From an uncultured Pelagibacteraceae bacterium (GTDB lineage Bacteria > Pseudomonadota > Alphaproteobacteria > Pelagibacterales > Pelagibacteraceae): a DNA stretch of 39,232 bases. Shown piece after piece: positions 1 through 9,654 of this stretch (the stretch's first letter is position 1; the number at the start of each line of letters is the position of its first letter). The notes beneath the pieces were generated by a model. It saw nothing but the letters and a program-made list of their open reading frames with translations, was not told where the DNA came from and ran no database searches. The DNA is taken from the NCBI GenBank assembly GCA_902603665.1, contig CACKVV010000004.1, forward strand, positions 1-39,232, given 5' to 3'. The translations under genes were made by a program, and so were the position numbers.

Positions 1-492
1 AAACCAAAAACAGATGATACGAAAGTGAAACAAGCATCTGAGTTTGAAAAAAAGGAATTATTTGATCCAAATAATATTGCAGCTTTAATAGATAAATCTA
101 AAGAGGATATTGGTGAAACAAAAAAAATAATGGATAAAATTTCGCAATCTCAAGATGACACTATGGATATATCTTCATTAACTTTGAGCGAAGAAGATGC
201 ACTAAAAGCGCAAATTTTTGGTTGTTGGAGTATTCCCTTAGGTTTACCATATAATGAAAATTTGTTAGTTAGAATAAAATTAAAATTAAAACCAGACGGA
301 ACACTTATTAAGTCTGAAATTTTGGATCATGCAAGAATGAATATGCCAGGACAAGGTTTCTATAAAGTGCTAGCTGAAAGTGCTCTTAGAGCAATTCAAT
401 TGTGTCAACCTCTAAAAGTACCTACAAGCGGTTATGAGAGGTGGAAAAATCTTCAACTAAACTTTGATGCTAGAGAAATGCTAGGGGGTTAA
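1..492 (+). CDS. tolA: TolA, C-terminal part (5' end outside window)
   Basis: Open from the first base of the window in frame 1, so the gene is truncated by the window edge; an apparent GTG start at 25 is internal. The first part is charged and low in complexity, as in the periplasmic stalk of TolA. The last ~95 residues match the TolA/TonB-like C-terminal domain: a single Cys in an [10 protein letters not shown] segment, then a beta strand with LKPDG, then [13 protein letters not shown]. The two Cys probably form the domain's disulfide. TolA links the inner-membrane TolQR motor to TolB/Pal at the outer membrane. It is followed by tolB with a 1-base TAATG overlap and then pal. Identity rests on the domain plus synteny. 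Confidence 0.85.
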   Translation, partial: KPKTDDTKVKQASEFEKKELFDPNNIAALIDKSKEDIGETKKIMDKISQSQDDTMDISSLTLSEEDALKAQIFGCWSIPLGLPYNENLLVRIKLKLKPDGTLIKSEILDHARMNMPGQGFYKVLAESALRAIQLCQPLKVPTSGYERWKNLQLNFDAREMLGG

Positions 493-1844
493 TGAAAAAA
501 TTTAAATTAATTTTAAATTCAATCTTAATATTATTTATAAGTATCTCTAATTCTTACTCACTTGTTGAAGTAGATATAACTCGTGGAAATTTAAATCCAC
601 TTCCTATTGCTGTCTCACCATTGTTTCAAGATAATAATTCTAATACGTTTTTTGAAAAGGAGTTAGAAATAAAAGATATAGGATCAGAAATTTCAAAAGT
701 AATTGAAAATAATTTAAAACAATCAGGATTGTTTAATCCTTTGAGTAAGGATGCGTTTCTTCAAAAACCTGACATTGCTCATCTAAAACCTAGATTTGAG
801 GATTGGGCATTAATTAAATCTCAAGCTTTGATAACCGGTAAAGTGACAGCCGCAAATGAGAAACTCAAAGTTGAGTTTAGATTATGGGATGTATTAGCCG
901 GAAGAGAAATGCTTGCGCTTGCATTCACAACAGTACCAAGCAATTGGAGAAGAGTAGGACATATAATTACAGATAAAGTTTATCAAAGACTTACTGGGGA
1001 AAAAGGTTATTTTGATACAAGAATAATTTATGTTTCAGAAGAAGGCCCAAAAACTCAACGAATAAAAAAACTTGCTATAATGGATCAAGATGGATTTAAC
1101 ACAAAATATTTAACTCTTGGTAATGAGCTAGTACTTACTCCAAGATTTAATCCTACCAACCAAATGGTAACATACCTCTCATATTTTAGAAATTTACCAA
1201 GAGTTTATTTATTAGATATTGAGACTGGGATGCAAGAAGTGGTAGGTGATTTTCCAGGAATGACATTTGCTCCAAGATTTTCACCTGATGGAAAAAAAAT
1301 AATAATGAGTTTTGCTAAGGATGGAAATTCAGATATTTATACCATGGATATTGAAAATAGAATTGTTGAAAGAATTACCAACCATCCATCAATTGATACA
1401 TCTCCCTCTTACTCACCAGATGGGAAATTTATTACATTTAATTCGGATAGAAGTGGATACCAACAAATATATGTTATGAAAAGTGACGGCTCAAATGTAA
1501 AAAGAATTTCTTTTGGTAAAGGATTGTATGGTACGCCAGTTTGGTCTCCCAGAGGAGACTTAATTGCTTTTACTAAACTTCACAAGGGTAAGTTTTATAT
1601 TGGAGTTATGCGTGTAGATGGTAAAGGTGAAAGATTACTGACAGAAAATTACTATCAAGAAGCACCTTCGTGGGCTCCAAATGGAAGAGTTCTTATTTTT
1701 TATAGAGAGACAAAATCAAATGATAAAGGCGAAGGTTTTACAGCAAAGCTCTGGTCGATTGATTTAACTGGATATAATGAGAGGATGGTAAATACAGAGA
1801 CAGATGCTTCAGACCCATCTTGGTCATCTTTATTAAGTAATTAG
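492..1844 (+). CDS. tolB: TolB, periplasmic beta-propeller of the Tol-Pal system
   Basis: 450 residues, the usual length for TolB. Residues 1-23 form a signal peptide (KKFK, hydrophobic core, cleavage probably after SYS); the mature start, VEVDITRGN, resembles other TolB N-termini that contact TolA. The N-terminal domain runs to about 165. It is followed by repeated propeller blades with [24 protein letters not shown] and WAPNGRVL motifs. TolB binds Pal and TolA in the periplasm and supports outer-membrane constriction during division. The start codon overlaps the tolA stop by one base, indicating translational coupling. No defects seen. Confidence 0.95.
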   Translation: MKKFKLILNSILILFISISNSYSLVEVDITRGNLNPLPIAVSPLFQDNNSNTFFEKELEIKDIGSEISKVIENNLKQSGLFNPLSKDAFLQKPDIAHLKPRFEDWALIKSQALITGKVTAANEKLKVEFRLWDVLAGREMLALAFTTVPSNWRRVGHIITDKVYQRLTGEKGYFDTRIIYVSEEGPKTQRIKKLAIMDQDGFNTKYLTLGNELVLTPRFNPTNQMVTYLSYFRNLPRVYLLDIETGMQEVVGDFPGMTFAPRFSPDGKKIIMSFAKDGNSDIYTMDIENRIVERITNHPSIDTSPSYSPDGKFITFNSDRSGYQQIYVMKSDGSNVKRISFGKGLYGTPVWSPRGDLIAFTKLHKGKFYIGVMRVDGKGERLLTENYYQEAPSWAPNGRVLIFYRETKSNDKGEGFTAKLWSIDLTGYNERMVNTETDASDPSWSSLLSN

Positions 1845-1941
1845 TCTAAATTTTTTAAAAAAATCACAAATAATCTTGATTTTTAGACTTGAAAGATCTA
1901 ATTAGTTGTGAAAAAGTTCTAAAAAATACTAAGGAGCATTA

Positions 1942-2430
1942 ATGAATTTAAGCAAAATCCTAAAAAATACTTTTCTAGTAATATTACTAAGTATGGTTGT
2001 TTCTGCTTGTGCAACTAAAAAAACAGCAACAAAAATTGATTCTCAAATTCAAGGGGATGTTTATACAGGGACAGATACAGTTGAGTATTTAGCTAAAGGT
2101 GTTCCAGACAGAGTATTCTTTGCAACAAATGAATCTATTCTTACGACGATGTCTAGAGACACATTAAGAAAACAAGCAGCATGGTTAAGAGAAAATCCAA
2201 GTGTAAATGTTGTTTTAGAAGGACATGCGGACGAAAGAGGAACAAGAGAATATAACTTAGCATTAGGTGAAAGAAGAGCTAACGCAGCCAAAGATTACTT
2301 AATGACTTATGGAGTTTCAGCAGACAGAATATCGGTAATTAGTTATGGTAAAGAAAGACCGGTTGACTCAGGGTCGAACCCTCTTTCTTGGTCTAAAAAT
2401 AGAAGATCAGTTACTGTAAAAGCTAATTAA
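1942..2430 (+). CDS. pal: Pal, peptidoglycan-associated lipoprotein
   Basis: 162 residues. The lipoprotein signal peptide ends in the lipobox VSAC, with Cys23 as the lipidated residue. An OmpA-like domain fills about 57-160 and includes the peptidoglycan-binding stretch LEGHADERGTREYN and the following GERRANAAKDYL helix. A clear AAGGAG ribosome-binding site at 1931-1936 is followed by ATG at 1942; such strong sites are rare in this window, fitting an abundant protein. It anchors the outer membrane to the cell wall and partners TolB, encoded 97 bases upstream. A strong terminator follows. Confidence 0.96.
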   Translation: MNLSKILKNTFLVILLSMVVSACATKKTATKIDSQIQGDVYTGTDTVEYLAKGVPDRVFFATNESILTTMSRDTLRKQAAWLRENPSVNVVLEGHADERGTREYNLALGERRANAAKDYLMTYGVSADRISVISYGKERPVDSGSNPLSWSKNRRSVTVKAN

Positions 2431-2446
2431 TAAATAAAAAAGTTTT

Positions 2447-2480
2447 AAAAAAGACCCCATACTAAAGGGGTCTTTTTTTT
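2447..2480 (+). terminator. Rho-independent terminator after pal
   Basis: The GACCCC arm (2453-2458) pairs with GGGGTC (2467-2472) across an 8-base loop. An upstream A-run extends the stem against the downstream run of eight T (2473-2480). The A-run and T-run symmetry could allow termination on both strands. It separates pal from cpoB. Confidence 0.9.
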
Positions 2481-2508
2481 GCCATTTTTATACTTAAAGT
2501 TTTGTTGA

Positions 2509-3498
2509 ATGTTAAATATCAAAAAAAACTGTTGTTATTTGTTTATTTTTTTTTACTTAATTTCCCCAACAAGTTTGACTGCAGACACATCAGAAATAAA
2601 AGAAATTTTGCAATTAATTCAAAAAGATTTGAGGACATTAGAGAGAGCGGTTTATTCAGAGTCATTTTCTGAATCCTCAAATTTGAATTCACATAATTCA
2701 GTTAAAGAAAGCGAAGATGTACTCACAAGACATTTGTTAAAATTATCTGAAATAGAAAAACAGTTTCAACAATTAACAAATAAATATGAAGAGATTAATT
2801 TTAAAATTGATAAATTGAATTCTAGATTATCAAAAGTTCAAGCAGATAATCAACTAAGATTTCAACAGCTAGAAACAAATAATATAGGAGTTGATAATAG
2901 TTCTTTAACAAAGTCTACTACCGACACAACTGTTGATACAGAAAAAATTCTACCAGGTTCTACTCAACCTCAAGATTTAGGGACAGTTTCTTATAAAGAT
3001 ATGACAAATGAAAGTGAAAGCCAATATATTCAATCGATAGACGCAACCAAAACTGTTGTGACTGAAACTTTTAAATCAGAGGAAAAAATCTTGCCAGACG
3101 GTACACCAGAAAATCAATATGAATTTGCAACAAGTTTTCTAAAAGTTGGAGATTACAATATGGCAGAAAGAGCATTTAGAGAGTTTGTTGATACAAATCC
3201 TGAACATAAATTATCTGGAAACGCCCAGTATTGGTATGCTGAAACTTTTAGAATTAGACAACTTTATACGGATGCAGCATCTGCATATTTAGAAGGTTAT
3301 CAAAAATATCCTAAAAGTGAAAAAGCTCCTATTAATTTATTAAAGCTCGGAGTATCATTGGTACAAATTGGAGAAAAAGACCAGGGTTGTCTTATGATTG
3401 CTGGTGTAAAGAAACAATACCCAGAAGCAACTCAATCTGTCCTTCAAAAAGCAAAGTATGAAGAAAAGAAATTCGAGTGTAAACAGAACAATTCGTAA
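2509..3498 (+). CDS. cpoB: CpoB/YbgF, Tol-Pal associated coordinator protein
   Basis: 329 residues. Residues 1-25 are a signal peptide (hydrophobic CCYLFIFFYLISPTSL, cleavage near TAD). About 60-115 is a heptad-like coiled coil (KLSEIEKQFQQL, then KIDKLNSRLSKVQADNQLRFQQLE), the trimerisation region in the family. A Ser/Thr-rich linker follows. From about 200 the protein carries TPR repeats (YEFATSFLKVGDYNMAERAFREF, then AQYWYAETFRIRQLYTDAASAYLEGYQKYP). CpoB links peptidoglycan synthesis to outer-membrane constriction in well-studied species. It lies after pal, as expected. The 3' end overlaps the predicted tilS start by 41 bases in another frame. Confidence 0.9.
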   Translation: MLNIKKNCCYLFIFFYLISPTSLTADTSEIKEILQLIQKDLRTLERAVYSESFSESSNLNSHNSVKESEDVLTRHLLKLSEIEKQFQQLTNKYEEINFKIDKLNSRLSKVQADNQLRFQQLETNNIGVDNSSLTKSTTDTTVDTEKILPGSTQPQDLGTVSYKDMTNESESQYIQSIDATKTVVTETFKSEEKILPDGTPENQYEFATSFLKVGDYNMAERAFREFVDTNPEHKLSGNAQYWYAETFRIRQLYTDAASAYLEGYQKYPKSEKAPINLLKLGVSLVQIGEKDQGCLMIAGVKKQYPEATQSVLQKAKYEEKKFECKQNNS

Positions 3499-4498
3499 TT
3501 TTTATTTATCAAAATTAAAAAATCCGAAAATAAAAAAACTTTATTCAAGGTTTAAAAGAATAATTTCAAAAGATACAGATAAAAATTATTGCATTGCAAT
3601 CTCTGGTGGCCCGGACAGCATGGCATTAGTTTTTTTAACAAAATGTATGTCTATAGAGAATGGCACAAGTGATGTTTATTTTCATATCGACCATAAATTA
3701 AGAAAAGAGTCAAAAAAAGAGGCATTACTAATTAAGAAAATTTTAAAAAAATTTGATGTGAATTTAAGTATTCTAAAATGGGTGAAAAATAACACACATA
3801 GCAATATTCAAGAGCAAGCTCGATTAAAAAGATATGAACTTTTATTTAAAAAATGTAAAAATTATAAATTAAATAAAATTTTAACAGCTCATCATAAAGA
3901 CGATCTATACGAGAATTTTTTTATAAGATTGCTTAGAGGATCAGGTTTAAATGGGCTCATATCCTTCAAAAAAAAATACTCTAAATTAAAAGTAAACGAT
4001 AAAATTTTGGTTTTTAGACCACTTTTAAATTTTTCTAAAAATGAGTTGATATATATTTCTGAGAATACATTTGGTAATTACATCAAAGATCCATCAAATT
4101 TAGATAATAATTATTTAAGGGTTTACGTTAGAAATATTCTAAATAATTTTCAATTTAATAAAAAAAACAAAAATTTTGATAAATCTTTATTAAATCTACA
4201 TATGAGTAATAAAGCACTTGATCACTACATACAAAAAAATATAGATCAAAATGTTGTAAAATATAGAGAAAAAGTAATTGTTAACAAAAATTTTTTTTTA
4301 GAGCCTGATGAAGTAGTATTTAGATCACTAAATATTGTCTTGAATTCATTTTCCAACAAATCAAAACTAACCAGAGGTAGCAAAATAATGACTCTCATAA
4401 AAAATTTCAAAAATTCAAACGATACTTATAAAACAACATTATCAGGGTGTATTTTTAAAAAAGTCAGCAATACCTTGATTATTTCAAAAGAAATTTAG
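3458..4498 (+). CDS. tilS: TilS, tRNA(Ile)-lysidine synthetase
   Basis: 346 residues. The PP-loop ATP-binding motif SGGPDS lies at residues 49-54, and the family segment HIDHKLRKESKKEA follows; later motifs TAHHKDD and FRPLL also fit. TilS converts C34 of the CAU-anticodon isoleucine tRNA to lysidine so that it reads AUA, a frequent codon in an AT-rich genome. It is shorter than the E. coli protein, with only a reduced C-terminal region. The ATG chosen lies 41 bases inside cpoB; the leading Lys-rich stretch is not conserved enough to fix the start, so a slightly later start is possible. Confidence 0.88.
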   Translation: MKKRNSSVNRTIRNFYLSKLKNPKIKKLYSRFKRIISKDTDKNYCIAISGGPDSMALVFLTKCMSIENGTSDVYFHIDHKLRKESKKEALLIKKILKKFDVNLSILKWVKNNTHSNIQEQARLKRYELLFKKCKNYKLNKILTAHHKDDLYENFFIRLLRGSGLNGLISFKKKYSKLKVNDKILVFRPLLNFSKNELIYISENTFGNYIKDPSNLDNNYLRVYVRNILNNFQFNKKNKNFDKSLLNLHMSNKALDHYIQKNIDQNVVKYREKVIVNKNFFLEPDEVVFRSLNIVLNSFSNKSKLTRGSKIMTLIKNFKNSNDTYKTTLSGCIFKKVSNTLIISKEI

Positions 4499-4523
4499 TC
4501 ATTTTGCTCAATATATGCACAAA

Positions 4524-4552
4524 TTGACACTTGTTTATTCTCTAATAATTCT
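4524..4552 (+). promoter_or_regulatory. Possible sigma-70-type promoter for ftsH
   Basis: A perfect TTGACA hexamer occurs at 4524-4529 in the 66-base gap before ftsH, with AT-rich candidate -10 sequence (TAATTC or overlapping AATAAT) 14-17 bases downstream. The -35 match is exact but the -10 is weak. No convincing heat-shock-type site was seen here. Confidence 0.4.
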
Positions 4553-4564
4553 TACTTTATCAAT

Positions 4565-6460
4565 ATGAATTTCAAAAATCTTGCAATGTGGGGAGTAATA
4601 GTTCTCCTTACAATTGGACTTTACAACATGTTTAAAAATCCACAGGGATCAATGACACAAAAAAATAATAATATTATTTTCTCTGAGTTTTTGACAGAGG
4701 TGGATAATGGCAGAGTAGTTCAAGTAGAAATTTCAGGAAAAAATATAAAAGGTGTTTTGTCAAACGGGCAACAGTTTAACACCTATGCACCGGACGATCC
4801 AAACCTAATTCAAAAGTTAAGTGACAAAGGTGTTAGCATTTCTGCTAGTCCACTAGAGGAGAAAATGCCTTCACTCTTGGGTATATTATTATCATGGTTC
4901 CCCATGTTACTTCTAATAGCGGTTTGGATATTTTTTATGAGACAAATGCAAGGTGGTAAAGGTGGAGCGATGGGTTTTGGAAGATCTAAAGCTAAAATGA
5001 TGAATGAGGTTAAGGGCAAAGTTACATTTAATGATGTTGCAGGAGTTGAGGAAGCAAAGGAGGAAGTAGAGGAAGTTGTAGAATTTTTAAAAGACCCAAG
5101 AAAATTTAGTAGATTGGGTGGAAAAATTCCAAGAGGTTGTTTATTAGTAGGCCCTCCTGGGACTGGAAAAACTTTATTAGCAAGAGCCATTGCTGGTGAA
5201 GCTGGAGTTCCTTTTTTCACAATATCAGGATCAGATTTTGTAGAAATGTTTGTTGGAGTTGGAGCGTCTAGAGTTAGAGACATGTTTGAACAAGGTAAAA
5301 AACATTCACCTTGTATAATTTTTATAGATGAAATAGATGCTGTTGGAAGAAGTAGAGGAGCAGGCTTGGGAGGTGGAAACGATGAAAGAGAACAAACTCT
5401 TAATCAGTTATTAGTTGAAATGGATGGTTTTGATACAAATGAGGGTGTCATAATAATAGCTGCCACTAACAGACCTGATGTTCTTGATCCGGCACTTTTA
5501 AGACCAGGAAGATTTGATAGACAAGTTGTGGTTTCAAACCCAGATATAATAGGCAGAGAAAAGATTTTAAAAGTGCATGCAAAAAAAATATCTATGGCTC
5601 CAGATGTAAATTTAAGAACTATTGCAAGAGGAACACCAGGATTTTCTGGTGCAGATTTAGCAAATCTAGTTAATGAGGCTGCATTGTTGGCTGCTCGAAA
5701 AAATAAAAGAATTGTAACATATCAAGAGTTTGAAGAGGCAAAAGATAAAGTAATGATGGGGGCTGAAAGACGCTCAATGGTAATGTCTGAAGAAGAAAAA
5801 AGGCTTACAGCTTACCATGAAGCAGGTCATGCAATAGTCACAATTAATGAAAAAGCTGCTTATCCGATTCACAAAGCCACAATAATTCCTAGAGGAAGAG
5901 CTTTAGGTATGGTTATGCAACTCCCTGAAAGAGATGAAGTTTCTCAAACTAGAGAGCAATTACATGCTCAACTTGCTATAGCTATGGGAGGAAGAGTTGC
6001 AGAGGAAATAATATTTGGTGAAGATAAAGTTACAACTGGCGCTGCAAGTGATATTGAACAAGCAACAAAAAGAGCAAGAGCAATGGTTATGAGAGCTGGA
6101 TTAAGTAAAGAGCTAGGTCCAGTTGCATATGGAGAAAATGAGGAAGAAGTATTTTTGGGAAGATCTGTTGCAAGACAACAAAATATGTCAGAGGAAACTG
6201 CACGAAAAGTTGATAATGAAATAAGAAAAATAGTTGATAAAGGATATGATAGAGCTAAGAAAGTTCTTACCGAGAAAATAGACGACCTTCATAAACTTGC
6301 AAAAGCATTGCTAAATTATGAAACATTAACTGGTGAAGAAATTTTAGACATAGTTGACAAGAACGTTTACCCTAAAAATAAAGAAGATTTAAAAGTTGAG
6401 GAAGACGATCAAAGTTCAGCACTTGGGTCAATCGGTTTAAAACCTAAGATAGTCCATTAA
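4565..6460 (+). CDS. ftsH: FtsH, membrane-anchored ATP-dependent zinc metalloprotease
   Basis: 631 residues, near the usual length. Two membrane segments (about 7-22 and 103-125) flank a periplasmic domain. The AAA+ module has Walker A GPPGTGKT (196-203), Walker B IIFIDE (251-256) and the second region of homology near 298-319 ([21 protein letters not shown]). The zinc site HEAGH is at 418-422. FtsH degrades membrane proteins and short-lived regulators; in E. coli these include sigma-32, and an rpoH gene lies about 5 kb downstream. HflK and HflC, which form a complex with FtsH, are also in this window (36.8-38.7 kb). The order ftsH-folP-glmM is conserved in many proteobacteria. Confidence 0.98.
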   Translation: MNFKNLAMWGVIVLLTIGLYNMFKNPQGSMTQKNNNIIFSEFLTEVDNGRVVQVEISGKNIKGVLSNGQQFNTYAPDDPNLIQKLSDKGVSISASPLEEKMPSLLGILLSWFPMLLLIAVWIFFMRQMQGGKGGAMGFGRSKAKMMNEVKGKVTFNDVAGVEEAKEEVEEVVEFLKDPRKFSRLGGKIPRGCLLVGPPGTGKTLLARAIAGEAGVPFFTISGSDFVEMFVGVGASRVRDMFEQGKKHSPCIIFIDEIDAVGRSRGAGLGGGNDEREQTLNQLLVEMDGFDTNEGVIIIAATNRPDVLDPALLRPGRFDRQVVVSNPDIIGREKILKVHAKKISMAPDVNLRTIARGTPGFSGADLANLVNEAALLAARKNKRIVTYQEFEEAKDKVMMGAERRSMVMSEEEKRLTAYHEAGHAIVTINEKAAYPIHKATIIPRGRALGMVMQLPERDEVSQTREQLHAQLAIAMGGRVAEEIIFGEDKVTTGAASDIEQATKRARAMVMRAGLSKELGPVAYGENEEEVFLGRSVARQQNMSEETARKVDNEIRKIVDKGYDRAKKVLTEKIDDLHKLAKALLNYETLTGEEILDIVDKNVYPKNKEDLKVEEDDQSSALGSIGLKPKIVH

Positions 6461-6465
6461 ACTTA

Positions 6466-7509
6466 ATGGAAAAATATTACACAAGAGCGTGTAATTTTTT
6501 TTATACTTCAAAATCTGTAAAAATAAAAAAAAATCATTTATCTTTAAATGGAAACTCTGGTATTAAATTTAGGTCTGTTGAGCTTTTAACAAGGAAATCA
6601 GAAAAAATAATTAATTTAGATGAGATAAAAAAACTTCCATTTAGATTACAAAATAAAATAAATAAAGATTTAAAAAATATATCCAAAAAAAAAAAATTTA
6701 AGGGTTTAAAATTTAATAATACCCCAATAATAATGGGTATTTTAAATTTAACACCTGATAGCTTTTCTGATGGTGGAAAATTCATAAAATTTAAATCTGC
6801 AGATAGACAAATAAATAATTTAATAAACTCTGGAGCAAATATAATTGATATTGGTGGTGAGTCTACTCGCCCAGGTGCCAAAGAGATCACAGTATCTGAT
6901 GAGTGGAAAAGAATATCCAAAAAACTAAGGCTGATTAGAAAAAAAAAGGCGATCTTCTCACTTGATACAAGAAAAAGCCAGGTGATGGAAAAAAGTTTAA
7001 ATTATGGAATAAAAATTATAAATGATGTTTCAGGTTTTGAGTATGACAAAAAAACAATAAATTTTTTGAAAAAAACTAAGGCACCATTTGTAATACATCA
7101 TATGAAAGGCTCACCTAAAACAATGCAAAATAGTCCAAAATATAAAAATGTTTTGCTAGATATTTATGATTATTTTGAAGCAAAAATTAAATATTTAAGA
7201 TCAATTGGTATTAAACATAACAATATCATATTAGATCCAGGAATAGGTTTTGGTAAAAATTTGAAACATAATATTACATTAATTAATAAGATTTCTATTT
7301 TTCATACATTGGGTTTTCCAATATTACTTGGTTTATCTAGGAAACGATTTATTAAAGATATATCTAATGAAAATGATAGCAAAGACAGGATAGGTGGAAC
7401 TGTAGCATCTTGTATATTCTCTATGTTACAAGGCGTTCAGATTTTAAGAGTGCATGATGTTAATGAAGTTAATCAATCAATTAAAGTATATAAAAAACTA
7501 AATTTCTAA
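6466..7509 (+). CDS. folP: FolP, dihydropteroate synthase with N-terminal extension
   Basis: 347 residues. The catalytic TIM barrel begins near residue 85. It carries the pterin-binding signature GILNLTPDSFSDGG (91-104), then GGESTRPGA, DTRKSQV, NDVSGF, HHMKGSP, LDPGIGFGK and GLSRKRFI. It condenses p-aminobenzoate with the dihydropterin pyrophosphate in folate synthesis. The family core is about 270-280 residues, so roughly 85 extra N-terminal residues (basic, Lys-rich, with Cys9) are unusual. The ATG at 6466 lies five bases after the ftsH stop, supporting the long form, though an internal start cannot be ruled out. A 12-base A-run (6685-6696) lies at the extension/barrel junction. Overlaps glmM by one base. 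Confidence 0.93.
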   Translation: MEKYYTRACNFFYTSKSVKIKKNHLSLNGNSGIKFRSVELLTRKSEKIINLDEIKKLPFRLQNKINKDLKNISKKKKFKGLKFNNTPIIMGILNLTPDSFSDGGKFIKFKSADRQINNLINSGANIIDIGGESTRPGAKEITVSDEWKRISKKLRLIRKKKAIFSLDTRKSQVMEKSLNYGIKIINDVSGFEYDKKTINFLKKTKAPFVIHHMKGSPKTMQNSPKYKNVLLDIYDYFEAKIKYLRSIGIKHNNIILDPGIGFGKNLKHNITLINKISIFHTLGFPILLGLSRKRFIKDISNENDSKDRIGGTVASCIFSMLQGVQILRVHDVNEVNQSIKVYKKLNF

Positions 7510-8840
7510 TGGAAAAAAAATATTTTGGAACCGACGGAATAAGGGGAAAAGTTAATAATTCTAAAATTAATGGTGAAATGTTTTTTAAGTTCGGTTTAGC
7601 TGCGGGTACTTATTTTAAAAATTTAAAAAAAAAAAAACAAATAGCAATTATTGCAAAAGATACGAGATTGTCTGGTTATACCTTAGAACCAGCATTAGTT
7701 TCTGGACTTGCCTCAGCAGGAATGCATGTCTTTACTCTTGGACCGTTACCAACAAATGGATTAGCGATGCTTACAAAACAAATGAGAGCCAATCTTGGTA
7801 TAATGATAACTGCCTCACATAATCAGTCTACTGATAATGGGATGAAATTATTTGGACCTGATGGTATGAAATTATCTGATAAAATTGAAAAGAAAATTGA
7901 GAAAATAATAGATTCAAATATTTCATCTAAACTAACAAAACCTCTAAATCTTGGAAGGGTAAAAAGATTAGAGGATGCAAATGAAAATTACGTAAATATT
8001 TTAAAAAGTAATTTTCCAAATAATTTCTCGCTGAAAGGTCTAAAAATTGCAATTGATTGTGCTAACGGAGCTGCATACAAAAGTGCCCCAAAATTACTAA
8101 GATCTTTAGGTGCGAAAGTTTTTGAAGTTGGAACCAAACCAAATGGAATAAACATTAATTATAAATGTGGTTCAACGCATCCAGAAAAAATTAAATCATT
8201 AACAAAAAAATTTAAAACTGATTTAGGAATTTCTTTAGATGGAGATGCAGACAGAATAATTTTGGCTGATGAAAAGGCAAATATTGTAGATGGAGATAAA
8301 ATTATAGCGGTTTTAGCCGAGAGATGGAAAAGAAAAAAAATACTAAGAGGAGGCGTAATTGGAACATTAATGTCAAATTATGGTCTAGAGAAGTTTTTTA
8401 AAGAGAAAAAAATTAAATTTTTTAGATCAAATGTTGGAGATAGATATGTGAAAGAGTTAATGCAAAACAAAAAAATTAACTTAGGTGGAGAGCAGTCTGG
8501 CCATATAATATTAGGAAACTTTGCAACTACAGGAGATGGATTGCTTGTAGCACTTGAGATACTTTTTTCTTTAAGAAAAGGTAAAAAAGCTAGTGAATTA
8601 TTTTCTATTTTTAGACCAACACCTCAACTACTAGAAAATATTTCAGTTAATGACAAATCAATAATTAGCTCAAAAAAATGTAAATTTGCAATTAAAAAAG
8701 CAGAAAAAATTATTTTTGGAAAAGGAAGACTACTAGTAAGAAAATCTGGCACAGAGTCTAAAATAAGAATAATGTGTGAATCGGAAGACAAAATTCTTCT
8801 AAATAAGTGTATAAAAATAGTTTCTAACTCGCTAAAATAA
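7509..8840 (+). CDS. glmM: GlmM, phosphoglucosamine mutase
   Basis: 443 residues, full length. N-terminal FGTDGIRG is typical. The phosphoserine loop reads ITASHNQ with Ser103 as the predicted phosphoryl carrier (most relatives have Pro after the Asn; here it is Gln). The Mg-binding loop DGDADR is at 244-249, the sugar loop GGEQSGH is later, and the C-terminal phosphate loop is RKSGTESKIRIM. It interconverts glucosamine-6-P and glucosamine-1-P for UDP-GlcNAc, feeding peptidoglycan and lipid A. The start overlaps the folP stop (TAATG). A 13-base A-run at 7625-7637 encodes the KKKK after KNL. Confidence 0.96.
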   Translation: MEKKYFGTDGIRGKVNNSKINGEMFFKFGLAAGTYFKNLKKKKQIAIIAKDTRLSGYTLEPALVSGLASAGMHVFTLGPLPTNGLAMLTKQMRANLGIMITASHNQSTDNGMKLFGPDGMKLSDKIEKKIEKIIDSNISSKLTKPLNLGRVKRLEDANENYVNILKSNFPNNFSLKGLKIAIDCANGAAYKSAPKLLRSLGAKVFEVGTKPNGININYKCGSTHPEKIKSLTKKFKTDLGISLDGDADRIILADEKANIVDGDKIIAVLAERWKRKKILRGGVIGTLMSNYGLEKFFKEKKIKFFRSNVGDRYVKELMQNKKINLGGEQSGHIILGNFATTGDGLLVALEILFSLRKGKKASELFSIFRPTPQLLENISVNDKSIISSKKCKFAIKKAEKIIFGKGRLLVRKSGTESKIRIMCESEDKILLNKCIKIVSNSLK

Positions 8841-8841
8841 A

Positions 8842-9654
8842 TTGAAACCTAAATCTAAAATTCTAATTATTGCAGGATCGGACTCTTCTGGTGGAGCAGG
8901 AATTCAAGCCGACATGAAAACTATAACTTCATTAGGTGGATATGCAATGACCGCTGTTACTGCTGTTACGTCGCAAAATACTACAGGAGTCAAGTCTATT
9001 ACGCCAGTTCCCTTTAAAGAAATATCTAAACAAATTGAATTTACATGCAAAGATATTCAACCAGATGCAATTAAAATTGGCATGCTCCACTCAAGAAAAG
9101 TTATTAATTCAGTTTCAAGTTCACTGGAAAAGATAAAGGTTAAGAAAATAGTCTTAGATCCTGTAATGGTAGCAAAGGGGGGTGCTAGGTTAATTGATAA
9201 AAATTCAATAGAAATGTTAAAAAAAAAATTATTTAACAAAGTTTCTTTAATTACTCCAAATATTCCCGAAGCTGAGATAATTACTAAAACTAAAATTAAT
9301 TCAAAAGAGGATATGATTTTTGCAGCAAATATTTTATTAAAACTTGGAGCAAAAAATGTTTTAATAAAAGGAGGTCATCTAAAGAAACAGAATATTATTG
9401 ATGTTTTTGTAAATAAAAACGAAATATCAATTTTTAAAAACAAAAAGATTAATACCAAAAACACCCATGGCACAGGTTGTACATTATCTAGTGCTATTAC
9501 AGCTTACTATGCATGTGGAAAAACATTAAAGAAATCTTGTGAGACGGCCATTAAATATGTTAACGAAGCAATAGCAACTAGACCTAACTATGGAAAGGGT
9601 CATGGACCAATAAACCATTTAAATAGTATAGATATAAAAAAAAGATTTTTATGA
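8842..9654 (+). CDS. thiD: ThiD, hydroxymethylpyrimidine (phosphate) kinase
   Basis: 270 residues with a TTG start one base after the glmM stop. The TTG is favoured because the product starts [17 protein letters not shown], which aligns with the start of the family and leaves no missing N-terminus. Motifs: [16 protein letters not shown] near residue 11, [25 protein letters not shown], and the anion-hole [10 protein letters not shown] near the C-terminus. It phosphorylates HMP and HMP-P for thiamin diphosphate. SAR11 cells are known to need an external pyrimidine precursor of thiamin, so a kinase retained without a synthesis gene beside it fits a salvage role; thiC is not in this window. Overlaps purA by four bases. 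Confidence 0.94.
   Translation: MKPKSKILIIAGSDSSGGAGIQADMKTITSLGGYAMTAVTAVTSQNTTGVKSITPVPFKEISKQIEFTCKDIQPDAIKIGMLHSRKVINSVSSSLEKIKVKKIVLDPVMVAKGGARLIDKNSIEMLKKKLFNKVSLITPNIPEAEIITKTKINSKEDMIFAANILLKLGAKNVLIKGGHLKKQNIIDVFVNKNEISIFKNKKINTKNTHGTGCTLSSAITAYYACGKTLKKSCETAIKYVNEAIATRPNYGKGHGPINHLNSIDIKKRFL

Noticed and set aside
1875..1905. Promoter before pal (TTGATT with TAATTA)
   Set aside because: The spacing is right but the -10 match is poor in AT-rich DNA, so it cannot be told from background.
4810..5283. Long open frame on the - strand inside ftsH
   Set aside because: It lies fully opposite the strongly conserved AAA+ domain of ftsH, is Ser/Pro-rich with no recognisable domain, and is a codon-bias shadow.
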